A stretch of 64,000 nucleotides of DNA from Atopsyche davidsoni. Taxonomy: Eukaryota > Arthropoda > Insecta > Trichoptera > Hydrobiosidae. The notes under the pieces are model-generated. The model did not search any database. It was not told the DNA's origin and saw only the letters and a program-made list of their open reading frames with translations. The stretch is taken from positions 1,860,001 to 1,924,000 of the forward strand of contig JAILWY010000019.1 in NCBI GenBank assembly GCA_022113835.1, in the 5' to 3' direction. How positions within the stretch are numbered: the stretch's first letter is position 1; every line of letters begins with the position of its first letter. Both the position numbers and the translations under genes were made by a program. Positions 46,830 to 58,398 of the stretch are shown here, in pieces.

Positions 46830-47056
46830 ATTATTACTAATATGATTAGGCACATTAGTTCATACATAGAAGATGATTTAAAGAAACTCTCAGAAAAATA
46901 TCATCGTGATTTGTGTGGGATTAGTTAGTACACCGGTCATGTAAACCAGGGGATGTGGGTTCATATCCCACACAAATCACGATGATATTTTTCTGAGAGT
47001 TTCTTTAAATCATCTTCTATGTATGAACTAATGTGCCTAATTATATTAGTAATAAT
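46830..47056. mobile_element. Long palindrome, 91-bp arms, tRNA-like core
   Basis: Arms 46830-46920 and 46966-47056 are exact reverse complements except for about one position. The 45-base spacer is the middle of a tRNA-like sequence. The palindromic form suggests a foldback element or a snap-back duplication next to a tRNA-derived sequence. No TSD was found. Confidence 0.9.
46908..46978 (+). tRNA. tRNA-Thr(UGU)-like sequence, probably not a functional gene
   Basis: 71 bases partition as acceptor 7 (GATTTGT/ACAAATC, perfect), linker 2, D arm 4-7-4, anticodon arm 5-7-5 (CCGGT CATGTAA ACCAG), variable 5 and T arm 5-7-5 (GTGGG TTCATAT CCCAC, perfect). Loop positions 3-5 are TGT. The core ACACCGGTCATGTAAACC resembles tRNA-Thr. 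Against function: position 33 is A instead of T, the D stem does not pair, and the B box reads GGTTCATATCC. It is best seen as a tRNA-derived relic. Confidence 0.5.
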
Positions 47057-47689
47057 ACAATAAACCCGTAATGGGTAATAAATACGCATCTGATTGACGT
47101 TAATCAAAAAATAGACATAGTAAATAAATCAATAAAAAATATATAATCAAGAAAACCATACCTTGGTATTTTAATAAGAAAAGAATATAGAAGACAATCG
47201 AAATTTATTTTTCGAAAAATAATTTTTATAAGGCTTTCCGAGTGCTGAATACAAATTTTATGAAAAGGTCTCGAGAGAGAGCAAAAGCGATTCGTCCAAT
47301 TTGGAAATCTTACTCTCAGTCAAATATGAAGCACCACAGCATTGCTAATTTGTGGTGACATAATTAAAAAATAATAAGTATTTGACTAATCATTTTTTAA
47401 AACATTCATCTCATAATAAATAATCATAACTCAATAAAAATGAGAAGCATTTCCTTTAACCGCTGTAAAAAGTTTACCTTTGTCTCGTTTTTTTATAGCA
47501 TACAAGTATTTTCTTCCATACAGAAATAAGCGGGAGCGTAATACATAATGCTAGGAACTCACAAGTGAGAGCGACCAACTTGATGCTATGAATTATGATG
47601 CTTTAGTATTTAAAATAATAATGATAATTAAGTCACAAAAAGAACTATTAAATTAGTATTGATAACAAAGGATTGGATAGAGTGAAAAA

Positions 47690-48240
47690 GTTTGAATATT
47701 TAAGCAGCTTTTCTAAATGAGAACTGGAATCCTGATCAAGAAATTAAAGTGAGAATTGAGACAATACGCAGCACATTCAACAACTTTAGGAAAATATTAT
47801 GTGCTACAGTTTTTGCAGTTATGTGCAGAGTTTTTATTTGTGGAGTTGAGGTCTGGACACTTAAGACAGCTACAATGTGAAAAATTGAGGCGTTTGAAAT
47901 GTGGCTTTATAGGACAATCCTTAAAATACTATAAGTTGGCCGTTGGTCTTGAGAGTGTAAAGTCTCCTATTTATAGCATATTTTTCGAAGCAATAAATAA
48001 AGTATCCTTCAGGTAATTTTCCGAGGAAAATTCGAAGAAAAAAGGGGCTTTGGAAGGAGGAAACTTACATGAGTGCGGAATTTACGTCAGTGGATGGAAG
48101 TCGTAAGACGAGTTAGTAAGACTGGCCCAGGATAAATATGTATTCAATAAAATGGTCACCAACTTTCTACGAGGAGAGACACTCGATAAAGATGAAATAT
48201 TTTACATATAAAAATATTACAAGTATATTAGAAGCGTAAT
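47690..48240 (+). pseudogene. RTE-type LINE 3' end (endonuclease-reverse transcriptase remnant)
   Basis: Reading across frames gives NWNPDQEIKVRIETIRSTF, VFICGVEVWTLKTATM and KIEAFEMWLYRTILKI. These are the C-terminal reverse transcriptase motifs (EVWTL, EAFEMWxYRRxL) of RTE/BovB-like elements. Stops and frameshifts are present. A related 3' end occurs inverted at 63400-63600. Confidence 0.8.
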
Positions 48241-48464
48241 GCATACATCAATTTATTATCTAAAATCGAATTTAAGCTATAAAAATAAAAAAAAAATCGT
48301 GCTTTTTGGAAAATGCAGGGTATGTTATACATCAGAACGCGTAAGCTTTGAATTTTGAATACAAAACGCTTGATTTTTTAACGAAATTATAATTGATGGA
48401 AATTATTCGCAATTATCAATCGATTTGAAGCAAATTCTGCGCAAAATAAATGTAAACAATTAGA

Positions 48465-48600
48465 GCACGTGCCTCGGGGAGCGGAGCGTCAATCCGGCGG
48501 CAGCGGCTGCCCGCACGTTTGCTTTGTTTGGACCATTCCTCGTTGCTTGAATATTGTTGACGGAGTGCTGTGTAAATACAGGGCAGATTATTTTAGGTAT
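48465..48600 (+). other. GC-rich block with E-box and possible donor
   Basis: It contains CACGTG and ggagcggagcgtcaatccgg, then TTTTAG|GTATAT. An ATG at 48615 opens a short frame (MDPEDIYPARLHHFPGG) that runs into an antisense mariner fragment. It may be a first exon; the family is not recognised. Confidence 0.25.
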
Positions 48601-48744
48601 ATAAATAAAATGTCATGGATCCAGAAGATATATACCCAGCTCGGTTACACCATTTTCCTGGTGGCCTTCTCATAAAATCAAAATGTTCAAAATTTAAGCC
48701 TTTTACTATTTTTATAAAAATCTATTGGATGAACTGTTTTGGCT

Positions 48745-49137
48745 ATCGAAGTCGGGGTAAATATCGTATGGCATCTAATTTCCTTGTTTCTGGATGAATC
48801 CCAATGCTTATAGGCGCTTTGAAATGGCTGCTTGAGTCACGCCCAATGATTTCGCAAGGTCTTCTTGTGTTTGACACGAGTCTTGATCGAGTAACGCTTC
48901 CGATTCTTCATCTTTAAACTTTTTCGGCTGTACAGGCCGCTCTTTGTCTTTGATGTCAAAATCGCCACTTTTAAAGCGCTGAAACCACCCGAAACACTGT
49001 GTTTTCGCAATAGCATGTTTGCCAAACAATTCCACGAGCAAACGATGACTTTCGGCTGCAGTTTTCTTTTCAAAAAAGTGACTCAGCAAAACTTCCCGCA
49101 TATGCTGTTTCTTTCGCCATATTTGAAATTTTTCCAT
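48745..49137 (-). pseudogene. Mariner transposase N-terminal fragment
   Basis: ATG at 49137 (- strand) gives MEKFQIWRKKQHMREVLLS, then the mariner HTH (AESHRLLVELFGKHA, FQRFKSGDFD) and GFIQKQGN with a stop replacing W. The catalytic region is absent. It is related to, but not the same subfamily copy as, the element at 21208. Confidence 0.85.
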
Positions 49138-49224
49138 GATTGAAAAAAATATGATGCGCACAAGCAAATCAAACACTCTTGGCTGATTTTACAGCTTATG
49201 AATATAACTTCAAAATGACACGTA

Positions 49225-50476
49225 CAGTATGTAACAAAAGAGCGTAACTGGCATAAGTTATAAAAAAAATTAAGTCTAGCATTTTAAAATAATAAAACAC
49301 GTAGTTAATCATACATACTTAGATGCTTTATTATCAATAAGTTGTCCAGTCTCCTCCGTTGTTTATAATAGCCAGGCATTCTTTCAACTAATTTTTCTGC
49401 ATATTCTCGGGATAATGACCTCTATATGCCCTTTAAATTGCAAGTAAGCTCGGTGGCAGTTAGCGTTTTTTTTTCTCGAAGTTTAAGCTTCATTAACGTT
49501 TAAACGTTTTCAATTGGGTTTGCGTCAGGAGATTGTGAGGGCCAATCCAAGACCTCGATGCCTTTATCTTATATCCACGCGCTGCATAGGCGACTTCGGT
49601 GTTTGGGTCGTTATCTTCTTATAATATCCATGGTTCACTTGGGCTTGCGAACAGTTTTTGAATAGATTGTAATAGTGCTTTCTGGTATATTTGGTTTATC
49701 CATACAGCATTCAAGTTCCGGTAAACAATTTCAAACTGCCAAAACCACGTTTTGAGAAGCTTCCCCAAACATGCATCTTTACCTGATGTTTAACAGTTTT
49801 TTCGACCAGTCTGTTATCGGCAGTTGACCAAGCACGAGGTGATATACTAGTTGCCTAAAACGAAGCTTCGTCAAAAAAGATTATCTTGTCCCAGTCGCGG
49901 TCTTTGTTTTCTTGTGCCCAGGACATTATTTTTTTAACGTGATTTTCTGAAAGGAGCGGTTTCTTCAATGTGCTTCGGTATTCTAACTTAATCTACATTA
50001 AACGTCTTCTTATTATAGCTAAAGATATATTTAGTCCTTTTTGTTTTAGTTTTTATATGCAGATTGCAAAGATAGATGTGGGTTTTTCAAAAATAGGTTA
50101 GTTATCCGCTTATCCTCGGCGGACGACGTCTTTTTTGCTATACCACTTTCTGGTAAGTCATCGACGTGTTTTGTTTCTAAATATCGATTCATCCTCTTGG
50201 TCACAAACACCTTTGACTTATTCATATATTCTGCAGCCTGAACGCGTGACATTTTTGGTCCTTTAGGATGCAAGCAAAAGAACACTGCCTCATAGCGGGA
50301 AGCATACGCGGCACTCATCTCTGGAAATTTGCACTTTGTGCGAAGTAAACACGAAAACTGAATAATTTATACGATGCATTAAGGAAAAAATGTTGGGCTA
50401 CCTGCTCATTACTTTTTTTTTCAAAAACACTCCAAATTTTTTTTTTATAGTGGTCACGTTCTTGTTAAACACACTG
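49225..50476 (-). mobile_element. Tc1-like element, 1252 bp
   Basis: The ends CAGTATGTAACAAAAGAGCG and the complement CAGTGTGTTTAACAAGAACG are inverted repeats flanked by TA on both sides (49223-49224, 50477-50478). Confidence 0.8.
49370..50318 (-). pseudogene. Tc1 transposase, broken in several places
   Basis: The - strand reads MSRVQAAEYMNKSKVFVTKR (HTH), then KKPLLSENHVKKIMSWAQEN, DWDKIIFFDEASF and WPSQSPDANPIENV with intervening stops and frame changes. The last motif is the DxNPIE of Tc1 DD34E transposases. Confidence 0.85.
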
Positions 50477-50587
50477 TATGTCAATGATTTGCTACAGCCC
50501 ATACACAAGTGTTGGCATCTAGTGTCAACTCCAGGTTTTTAAGTTATAGACTTAATATTAATTTCAGTTTAATTAAGCCCTTTAAAC

Positions 50588-50722
50588 GCGTAGCAACAAA
50601 TCGCGTCACCAACTTACAGCAGGCCAATAGAGTCCTACATTTTAGGTAAAACCATGAAAAACAACCTAAATAAAGACACTATTGGCTAGCTGAACGTTGG
50701 TGGCGCGATTTGTTGCTACGTG
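50588..50722. mobile_element. MITE with ~46-bp inverted arms
   Basis: The left arm cgtagcaacaaatcgcgtca pairs with the right arm tggcgcgatttgttgctacg. The match continues through ccaatag/ctattgg, and the centre is also partly palindromic (ctacattttagg/cctaaat). The ends are CpG-rich. Confidence 0.75.
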
Positions 50723-51430
50723 TATGGAAGCTTTTAAACTAGTGTTTTTACTTAACATATATTCGTATGTTATATAGTTAATATTATATCTAACCAAGAA
50801 CGGCTGTTATTTCTTTTTCATTAAGTAACATAATAAAGCTAGGTTATTTAAAACTTTTTATTACCTTCAATCCATTTTATTTGCACTATTTGTATGATCT
50901 TGCAATGGAAGATTAATATAAAAAAAATATATTTACAAAAGCTATCTTTCGTTCCTTTTGCTGAATATGGCATTTTTACAATTTAAACTGTGAAGCAATA
51001 TAAAAAAAAACAAATAAAGCTGTAGTATTGCGCACAAATTGTCACTTTTCGATGAAACTAGACTCAGCGGGCGACGAAACTTTCATTTATTGCCGTGACG
51101 CTGCTCGGGAAGTAAATATTTGGACTCACCCCGAAATTAGTTTCGTAATATAGTTTCAGCATTTGAATATGTAGATACTTATTACAAATGTCGCAATTTT
51201 TAATGTATTGTAAGAGAATAAGCGCATCGCGGAATGAGATGCAGCGTTTATGAAACTAAATGTCTCATCTGTGTACAAATTTTATAATAAAAGATACAAT
51301 GTTAAGTACGAAAATAAACTACACAAATGCTAAACATACGACTTATTATAAATAAAATAGTATTTGAGTATTTAAAAAATAAGCACATGCTTGTAGTTTC
51401 TTTATTATCTCGTTTTATTACACATAATTG
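50723..51430. other. AT-rich intergenic DNA
   Basis: No gene recognised. A CpG-containing patch lies near 51050-51120. Confidence 0.4.
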
Positions 51431-51699
51431 TTCATCTATCTATATATATAAAACATAAAAAATGCCCCAAACCGGTTTCATTTGAAAGGCAATAATACAA
51501 AAAATCTTTTAGACTATTACAACAATGCATTAATTACATTCAGTCTATTAATAAATTCAATTTTCGACATTTTTCGTACAAAATTTTTCAACATCTGTAA
51601 AGTCAACATTGTTCCTCGCAAAAAAATTATAAAATAACATTGTGAAGATCGCGCATAATACGGACTTTTGAAACAAAATCACTGATCTATTCACAACAT

Positions 51700-52560
51700 A
51701 GAGTTTTATCATAATGAGTTTATCTGTTTATATATGGGAAAACAATTATTAAACAAAAATATTCGTATTGCAAGTTTCTTCTATGGATTATTATGCATAT
51801 CGCATTATGATAAGAGCCCAACAATCCAATCACATTTTACAATGCCGTGAAGTATTTCATCAGTTCATTGTTGACATGTACGCCAAAATTGAAAGCGAGC
51901 GGCTTCTGTACATTCGTTTGAACCAAAAGAAATTGCGTGTCGAAGATTATATTCATTTGCGCGATGCAATTGCAAATGATGGAAACGCTACCAGCATTGG
52001 TCAAATGTGCATACTTCCTGCTTCGTGCACTGGAAGCCCAAGACATATGCATGAGTATGTTTAAAATGACGTAGTAAGTTGTATTTTTAAGTATTTGACG
52101 TAGGCATACAGGCGATTGAATGGCAAAAACACGGAGTTTACCGCACGCTCATATTCTAATATGGCTTAAAGAAAAAATTGTCCCAACTCAAATCGATAGT
52201 GCTGAACTACCGAATCTACAAGAAGATCCGATACTTTCTGACGTTGTCTGCAAGAACACGATTTACGGCCTAATATGAATTCGCCTTGCATGAAAGACGG
52301 CAAATGCACGAAAAGATATCCACGCGATTTGATTAATGACACTCAAACTGGTGAGGATGGATATCTGAAATACAGACGACGAAAGCCAGAAGATGGAGGA
52401 TATACCACCACCATTAAAGTGGGAAACGTTGATATTGTCAAAAACATTTCAAGCTCATATCAATGTGAAATCCATTAAGTACATATGCAGATATGTTAAC
52501 AGAGGTAGTGACATGGTAGAATACCGAAAAAAACTCAAAATATTGTTTATCCGCTAGCAT
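51700..52560 (+). pseudogene. Autonomous Helitron remnant (Rep N-terminal region)
   Basis: The frame at 51768-52061 reads MDYYAYRIMIRAQQSNHIL, CREVFHQFIVDMYAKIESER and YIHLRDAIANDG. The frame at 52275-52475 reads MNSPCMKDGKCTKRYPRDL and KYRRRKPEDGG. These are two conserved blocks of the Helitron helicase-like N-terminal region. The part between them is largely deleted and carries stops. The rolling-circle His motif and the helicase are missing. Confidence 0.85.
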
Positions 52561-54019
52561 TAAATAAAAAAACAATATAAAAAACAATATTTCCTTTTTT
52601 TCGAACAAATAAAAAAAAATGTATTCCTTTTTTTAGTATTTGCTAGTAGTAATATAAAAGTGGAGTGCAATATTCAGTGATAATATTTTCAAGCTTAAGA
52701 GTTTCATTTCAGAATCTATATATTTAATTCACTAACCGTCGGTGTGGCGCTTTTTGATTTCGATATGTAAAATTTTAATTCGTTTATATAATTGCAAGTA
52801 AGTAAAATTATTATTTAACTATGAAGATGAGGCTCCGTGTTTTAAATCGTCGACTCCATATTTACCAAGGCTCAGCTTAGGCCGGCGGGCGCCATTAAAA
52901 TATTGGTAAACTGCCCGTGACGCCCCGAAATGTATTTTTTGAAAATACGTGACTACGAATGAATTTTCAGTTAGATCGCGTTTACACCGAGTAAGAGAAG
53001 TTCGAGCACATGACTCTGCATATTTACAACTGAAAGGTTTATGATTTTTGTAGTCTTTTTTAATGGCTGGTGAATTGATTCATAATCAACATAGGTTTAC
53101 AAATAAGCGGAACGTGTTAGGTCTTATATTTGCATGCGCTATTTTCTGAATTATCAGAGTTTGTAAATTGGATATGTCGAGATGAAATTTTATAGAAGTG
53201 TATTTAAAAAAATAAATATTTATATTAGGCTATTGAAGACACAGGTTGCATATTATAGAACGAATGGAGTATTTTTCATTTCATATAAAAGGCGATATTT
53301 GAATATTCGCAAAAAGATCAGATATTCAGAAGCGCAGAAGAAATAAACACTCATAGAAGGCATGAGATTGAAATTTGTAGATTATTGCGATTATCTGTGA
53401 TTAACGCCAGTTGTTACCAACCTGATGGCAGATGTAGATTCCTATAAGTTTGAATTCAATCTAGATATGATTTGTTATTGTTAACGTAATAAACGGCCGC
53501 CAAGTCGTCGCCCTTTTAGTTAAATATTATGTTTAAAATCGTAAATTCTCGCTTATGTCACCGCATTGGAATGCGATCGGAGAATTTTATTATTTTCTTA
53601 CACGTGTAGAGGATAAACATCCTAATCAATTGAAAGCCGATCTCATGGGACTCTAGAGAGTCGCCATATTATAATTCATTTATAACGACTTAGATATGCG
53701 AGTAAGTCGATCTGTTTAAACTGGAAAAATAATTAATCAATACCAGTTAATGTACTTTTACTAATAATTTTATGCATAAATAGCAATAAATTAGAAAACA
53801 ATTTTTTTTCTATTCGTTACTATTCTGCATATATTAAATATGTTTTCATTTTATCCCAACTTACAGTAGTCCGCCATAGAATACGCGACGTCTAATTTTT
53901 TATAAAAAGTATATTCACTTATAATTTTGTAAATAAAAATAGAACACAATGATGACCGAGCAACTGTTGAAAATATATTGCTTATATGCAATTGATCATA
54001 GATCGCAATTTATTTGAAA
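52561..54019. other. AT-rich intergenic DNA
   Basis: No gene recognised. A mildly CpG-containing patch occurs near 52850-52990. Confidence 0.4.
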
Positions 54020-54626
54020 CTAGAAATGTAGCCCGTCATAAAATGACGTATTCGATGAATGATGAATTAGTGTTTGAACATATGTTTGGCTGACAATTAG
54101 ATGAATATTTGATTTCATTTTGTACACATATATTTCGAATAACCGAATATTAATTTCGAAAGCAAAGCCATTCTAGGAAATATCACATTTCGTGTCACAA
54201 ACAACGAATCACTTTCACTGCACTGTTCTTTATTAGATGCAGTCTTTATCACGTTCAATTGTGCTATTCTTTTTAAATTACGTTTGCTGTGCTTAGACGG
54301 TGTTATTTTTTTAGGAGACATTTTATGTTATTAATGATGTGATTAATAATTTCTAACGCAACTAAAAAATACAATTGGTACTTGTGTCAAGCTGACATAA
54401 ACTGGAAATTTCTTAGAAGCATCATATTTTGTTTTTTTTTTGAAAAAAATTCTAAATTTGAAATTCTCGCTGTGAACAACAGAATCATATAATTCGTACA
54501 TAAAGCATATTTGATAGTTTATGAATGAAAATATTATCTTATCGTCATAAAAAACTTACCGAACTTACGTGCAAAAAATCAGCGTTGTATCTTTTAACAT
54601 ATTCTATAGAGAACCAAAAACTTACA
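54020..54626 (-). mobile_element. Helitron copy, inverted relative to 11219-11876
   Basis: The - strand ends in CTAG preceded by the same hairpin (GTCATTTTATGAC). The interior matches the left copy block by block (for example gaaatatcacatttcgtgtc). A 68-codon frame, MSPKKITPSKHSKRNLKRIA, is open here but broken in the other copy. The 5' end is missing. Confidence 0.8.
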
Positions 54627-54649
54627 TACTGACTTACTGAACTGCTGTG

Positions 54650-55422
54650 GGCGCGGAGTGCAGTAGTGTTCAAAAATCAAGGGAAAGTCGCGCCTGGGCA
54701 GTGTGGTAAGTAATGAAATGGGTGGAGGGCCGTGTGCAAATGTTGTGATGTAGGCATGTGAAGGCAAGCGAGGGAGGGCGGGGGCGCGCGGCGGCGGCGT
54801 AGAGGCTGCGGCGCTGGGCGGCGGGGCCGCGGCTCGGCGGCGCTCGGCGCTCAGTCTTGCTCCGGCCGCCGCTCTGGTTGCACTCGCGCTACGCCGTAGC
54901 GCCCGAGCCTCGTTCCCGCTGCGAGAGGAACAAAAATGTAAAGCGACCCTATCGATTCTCTCGTGCGTGAGGCGGTGACATTAAACCGGCAAGTCTCGTC
55001 CGCTTCTCCGCGCTCCGCCCCCGCGGCTGCCGCGCGAAGACCCAGCCTTCCGAACGCGATCCCCCGACTGCAACGCGCGCTCGGGCCTGGTGACCCTCGA
55101 AGATCTCCGCTGCTCGTCCCCGGATCCGGCCTGCGCCGCCGACAACGTCCCATCGACACTCCGGAGGTGCTCCCGTGAACTTAAAACTGTACGAGAGTTT
55201 GCAAGAGCTCCGGTGCGCTTATTTGAATGTCAAACGTCATATTGACATTTAAAGTAATTCTTCTATCGTAGCCGAGCGTCGGTTTTGACTCTTGTTTTTG
55301 TTCTTACAAAATTCACACCCCGGACTTATAATATTGAAGACTTTCCTGAAATGTCAACACTTGTGTTTTGCGGAAAAGAGAAGAACGTCAACAAACACTG
55401 AACAGCTGTATACGAACTCTAT
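54650..55422 (+). promoter_or_regulatory. CpG island, promoter and candidate first exon
   Basis: The densest CpG block of the window (about 54770-55190). It carries an initiator-like CTCAGTC with A at 54853, no TATA box, and a long leader with only trivial ATGs. A strong donor (CTCTAT|GTAAGTTG) stands at 55423. This fits a TATA-less + strand promoter with a ~570-base noncoding first exon. The gene it serves is not visible in the window. Confidence 0.5.
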
Positions 55423-57080
55423 GTAAGTTGATCATAACATTAGTTTTGTTTTTATTTGCTGTTTGGCTGTGTTATTCGTGTGTTTTTAACTAAAGTTTGA
55501 TTGAATATTAATTAGAATCCTGAAAATCCTATAAATTGTTTTGATTTAATGTTAATTCGTAATTTGCATGTAAATTATAATTTGAAATAATAAAATAAGA
55601 TTTTTTAGTATTTATTTGTTGTATTTATTTTCTTGCTATTGATGTTTTCCACTTTTTTCCGCTTTTATTATAATTTATGTAATTTCAGCTTAGAACGCGG
55701 AGAGCTCCGAAATATCCCGTATTTTTTTAACAATAAATTGAAATAAACCATTGAGAAATTTTAATGATTAAAATCATAACTTAGACTGCGAAAGTTAAAA
55801 GATTTATTTCAATATTCAACATGCCCACATTGCGAGCGTGATTTCCTCGAGTAGATGAGCGATTTTGCCGGAAGCGGACAGCGCGGCAGCAGGGTAGGAG
55901 CTGCAGCACGCGGATAGGGATATATCGGTTTCTGAAATTCTAGATTACGGTGTTTTTCAGAAAAACTAGCTCTCTTCCGGCCGCGAGCATCGAGGAGGCC
56001 CCAGATAAAGCGTCGAGTCGAGGATAATCGCGCATCGGCTTTATACGCCGGGTGATAAAAATTCGGTTTAGCGGCACGTAGGGCGGTCGCCTCAGGAGCT
56101 CGCGATCCCGCGGCCGCGTGCCGAGACCAGAATTTTTAAATCAAACTTCCCCAAGCTAAGATCGGGAGGGTAATTCTTTTGTCGCCCGCCAATTCGGAAA
56201 AGGTTTTTATATAGCCGGAGTGCGCATGACTGAGGGATGGGGATAATTGACGCCAAAGAAATCTTTCTCTACCTGTTGCGAGAATTATGTCCCGATTAGA
56301 TGACAAGATAAATAAGTCAATGCTTTCAAGAGATGTTCCGACGTCCATTAAATAAATGGTAATGAAATAGGCATCTTTGAATATTGTACTCTAGCAGGTT
56401 AAATTTCGATACCGAACACACGTATTCACTGATATTTTCGCAGTAAAATATGAGGCCATGAAATCAATATTATAATCAATCATTTCAATATTTGCTAAAA
56501 CCAGAGATTTATTTTTTGAATATGACTTCAAACTGATATTTAAGTTACTTCTCTTTACAATTCTTAAGCCCCCGCCTGCCTACTCTTTTAGCTACGCTGG
56601 CAATACTTTGGCCTTAACCAATAAATGTGGCGTTGATTTGTTCCACAATTTGATATTGTCCAGTTACATTATCAAAAAAGTCGAAGTGTATCTTCAAATT
56701 GCTTGCGTTCATTTTACAGGATTTGATCATTTTGCCCTACTTACTAAGGAAATATGTTTCCACTTAATACTAATACCAAAACTATTATACTTTAAAATAA
56801 ATTACAGTTTCGTTTCATACAAAAATACATTGCAAAAGCAATTACTTCTGTAAAAAGACGGATAGAGTATTCTCCTAAGCTGCATTTAAGAAATAAATTC
56901 TTACAACACGAAGAGAAAAACAAAATGTTAACTGAAGTATACGAGGAAAATAATTTATTTAACTTCTTATTCACTAGCGATTAAATATATTGCATCATTA
57001 AATACGAAATAATGTAGCAAAATCAACAAATGCGTAACTCTCAAGTCAAGAATTTACAAGGAATATTGTTTATTTACAGG
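55423..57080 (+). other. Putative first intron with a GC-rich regulatory patch
   Basis: AT-rich apart from 55830-56200, which is CpG-rich (cgcgatcccgcggccgcgtg) with GATAA and TTTATACGCC-like sites. It may be a second promoter or an enhancer. Confidence 0.35.
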
Positions 57081-57250
57081 AATTGGAAGATTCATTAGTT
57101 AATGGCGTTGTTTATTCTGTATATTCTAGAGTTAAGGTCCGAGTTGACAATCTTATCGTCTGGGAACCCAATCACTTAAAAGCGCATCGGTATTTTATAT
57201 TTTCCTCCAGGTTGACGTCATATGCAAATAGTTCTAGTAGGAAAACATCG
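57081..57250 (+). promoter_or_regulatory. CRE next to octamer; possible small exon
   Basis: TGACGTCA (57213-57220) is followed one base later by ATGCAAAT (57222-57229), CREB/ATF and POU consensus sites. The preceding 57081-57210 is open in one frame between gtttatttacag and CTCCAG|GTTGAC, so it could be an exon. The encoded ELEDSLVNGVVYSVYSRV is not recognised. Confidence 0.3.
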
Positions 57251-58396
57251 GCCATCTTACACGATTAGTTACAGAAATACATGATTGTAAATAGCTTTAA
57301 ATACCATGATAATACAAAAAAATTATTTGAACAGAATGAATTCTAATTATTACACGTTCTACTTTATTTAACGTCGTTATATAAATAACTGTTGAGTTCT
57401 TACAGCAAGACAAGCTATATTATTATTTTAGGGGAGACGATGGGTTCAATTATTAACACCGTAAGGGTGAAAGTCAAGCAACACAGTCGCTCTTTTGTCT
57501 TGATTATGCATAAATAATAATTACATACATAATGGCGCTACTTCAACAAACAACTTGGGGCAGATAAGTTATAGGACCTTCTTATCTTTTCATGATATTG
57601 TTAATTTTGCTTGAAATAGTTAAATTAAAATATCAGATAAGTTTACCATTTTTTTTAAATTTCAGTAATATACTTCACCGCGTAGGCAAACGACTAGAAC
57701 AACGATGAACGTCGAGTCCTAGGTTTGAATCCTATTTGTATGATTTAACGGAAAGAAAACTTTTTTTAAAGCTTTAGATTTTTGCGGTTAATAGTAATAA
57801 AAAAGACGTAAAATTTTTAATATTTCTTTTCAATCTTAAAACATAATTCCTTACATTTTTTGTATTCACGTTCAAATTCCAATCTGGTTGGTGAGTGCCA
57901 AGTTGGGTGGGAGTTCTCAGTTGTGCGTTGAAAGCTTCTTATTCGATTTTATTTGTCATTGAGAAAATAAAATGCTTCTTATTACATTTAACCATCTACA
58001 CAGAATACTTGTCTTACTGAAGAATCTTACTGATGCAAAGGTATCACCATATGTTTAAATTTGTTTAATCACATATACTTGAAAATTGCTAATTTTTGGT
58101 AATGGCTTCTGTCATTGATATTATTGATATTCTAAAAAAATATTAGCGTGTCTAAGCTAGAAATATATTTCTTGCATTATGTCACCAACTGATACGATTA
58201 GGTTGCGTCTGTTGAAGTTCCGCGGAAGACGGATTGTGTTGACATTTCACGTGTTGTCAATATAATAAAATAAGCACTCATAAAATATATAATTCATACT
58301 CTATTTGTCATTCTCAATATTTTTTATAAAAAATATTTAGAATATAATCTCATAATAAAAATATTATGCACATAAATAACATAAGCATATTTCTTC
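57251..58396. other. AT-rich DNA
   Basis: No gene recognised except a possible tRNA-like SINE head near 57685-57760. Confidence 0.4.
57685..57760 (+). repeat. tRNA-like SINE head (weak)
   Basis: A B-box-like aGGTTTGAATCCTA stands about 45 bases after the A-box-like taggcaaacgactag. Confidence 0.3.
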
Positions 58397-58398
58397 TA

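Noticed and set aside
46908..46978. Functional tRNA-Thr gene
   Set aside because: U33 is replaced, the D stem is unpaired and the B box is off-consensus, so it is treated as tRNA-derived only.
48615..48797. Frame MDPEDIYPARLHHFPGG as a host gene
   Set aside because: The second half is antisense mariner sequence and no exon structure is visible. Too weak for a CDS call.
54851..55178. Arginine/alanine/proline-rich frames in the CpG island
   Set aside because: Frames are open on both strands merely because GC-rich DNA lacks stops. There is no conserved motif.
57083..57268. 61-codon frame after a good acceptor
   Set aside because: Possible exon, but the product is unrecognised and the frame runs past a plausible donor. 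Reported only within the regulatory entry.
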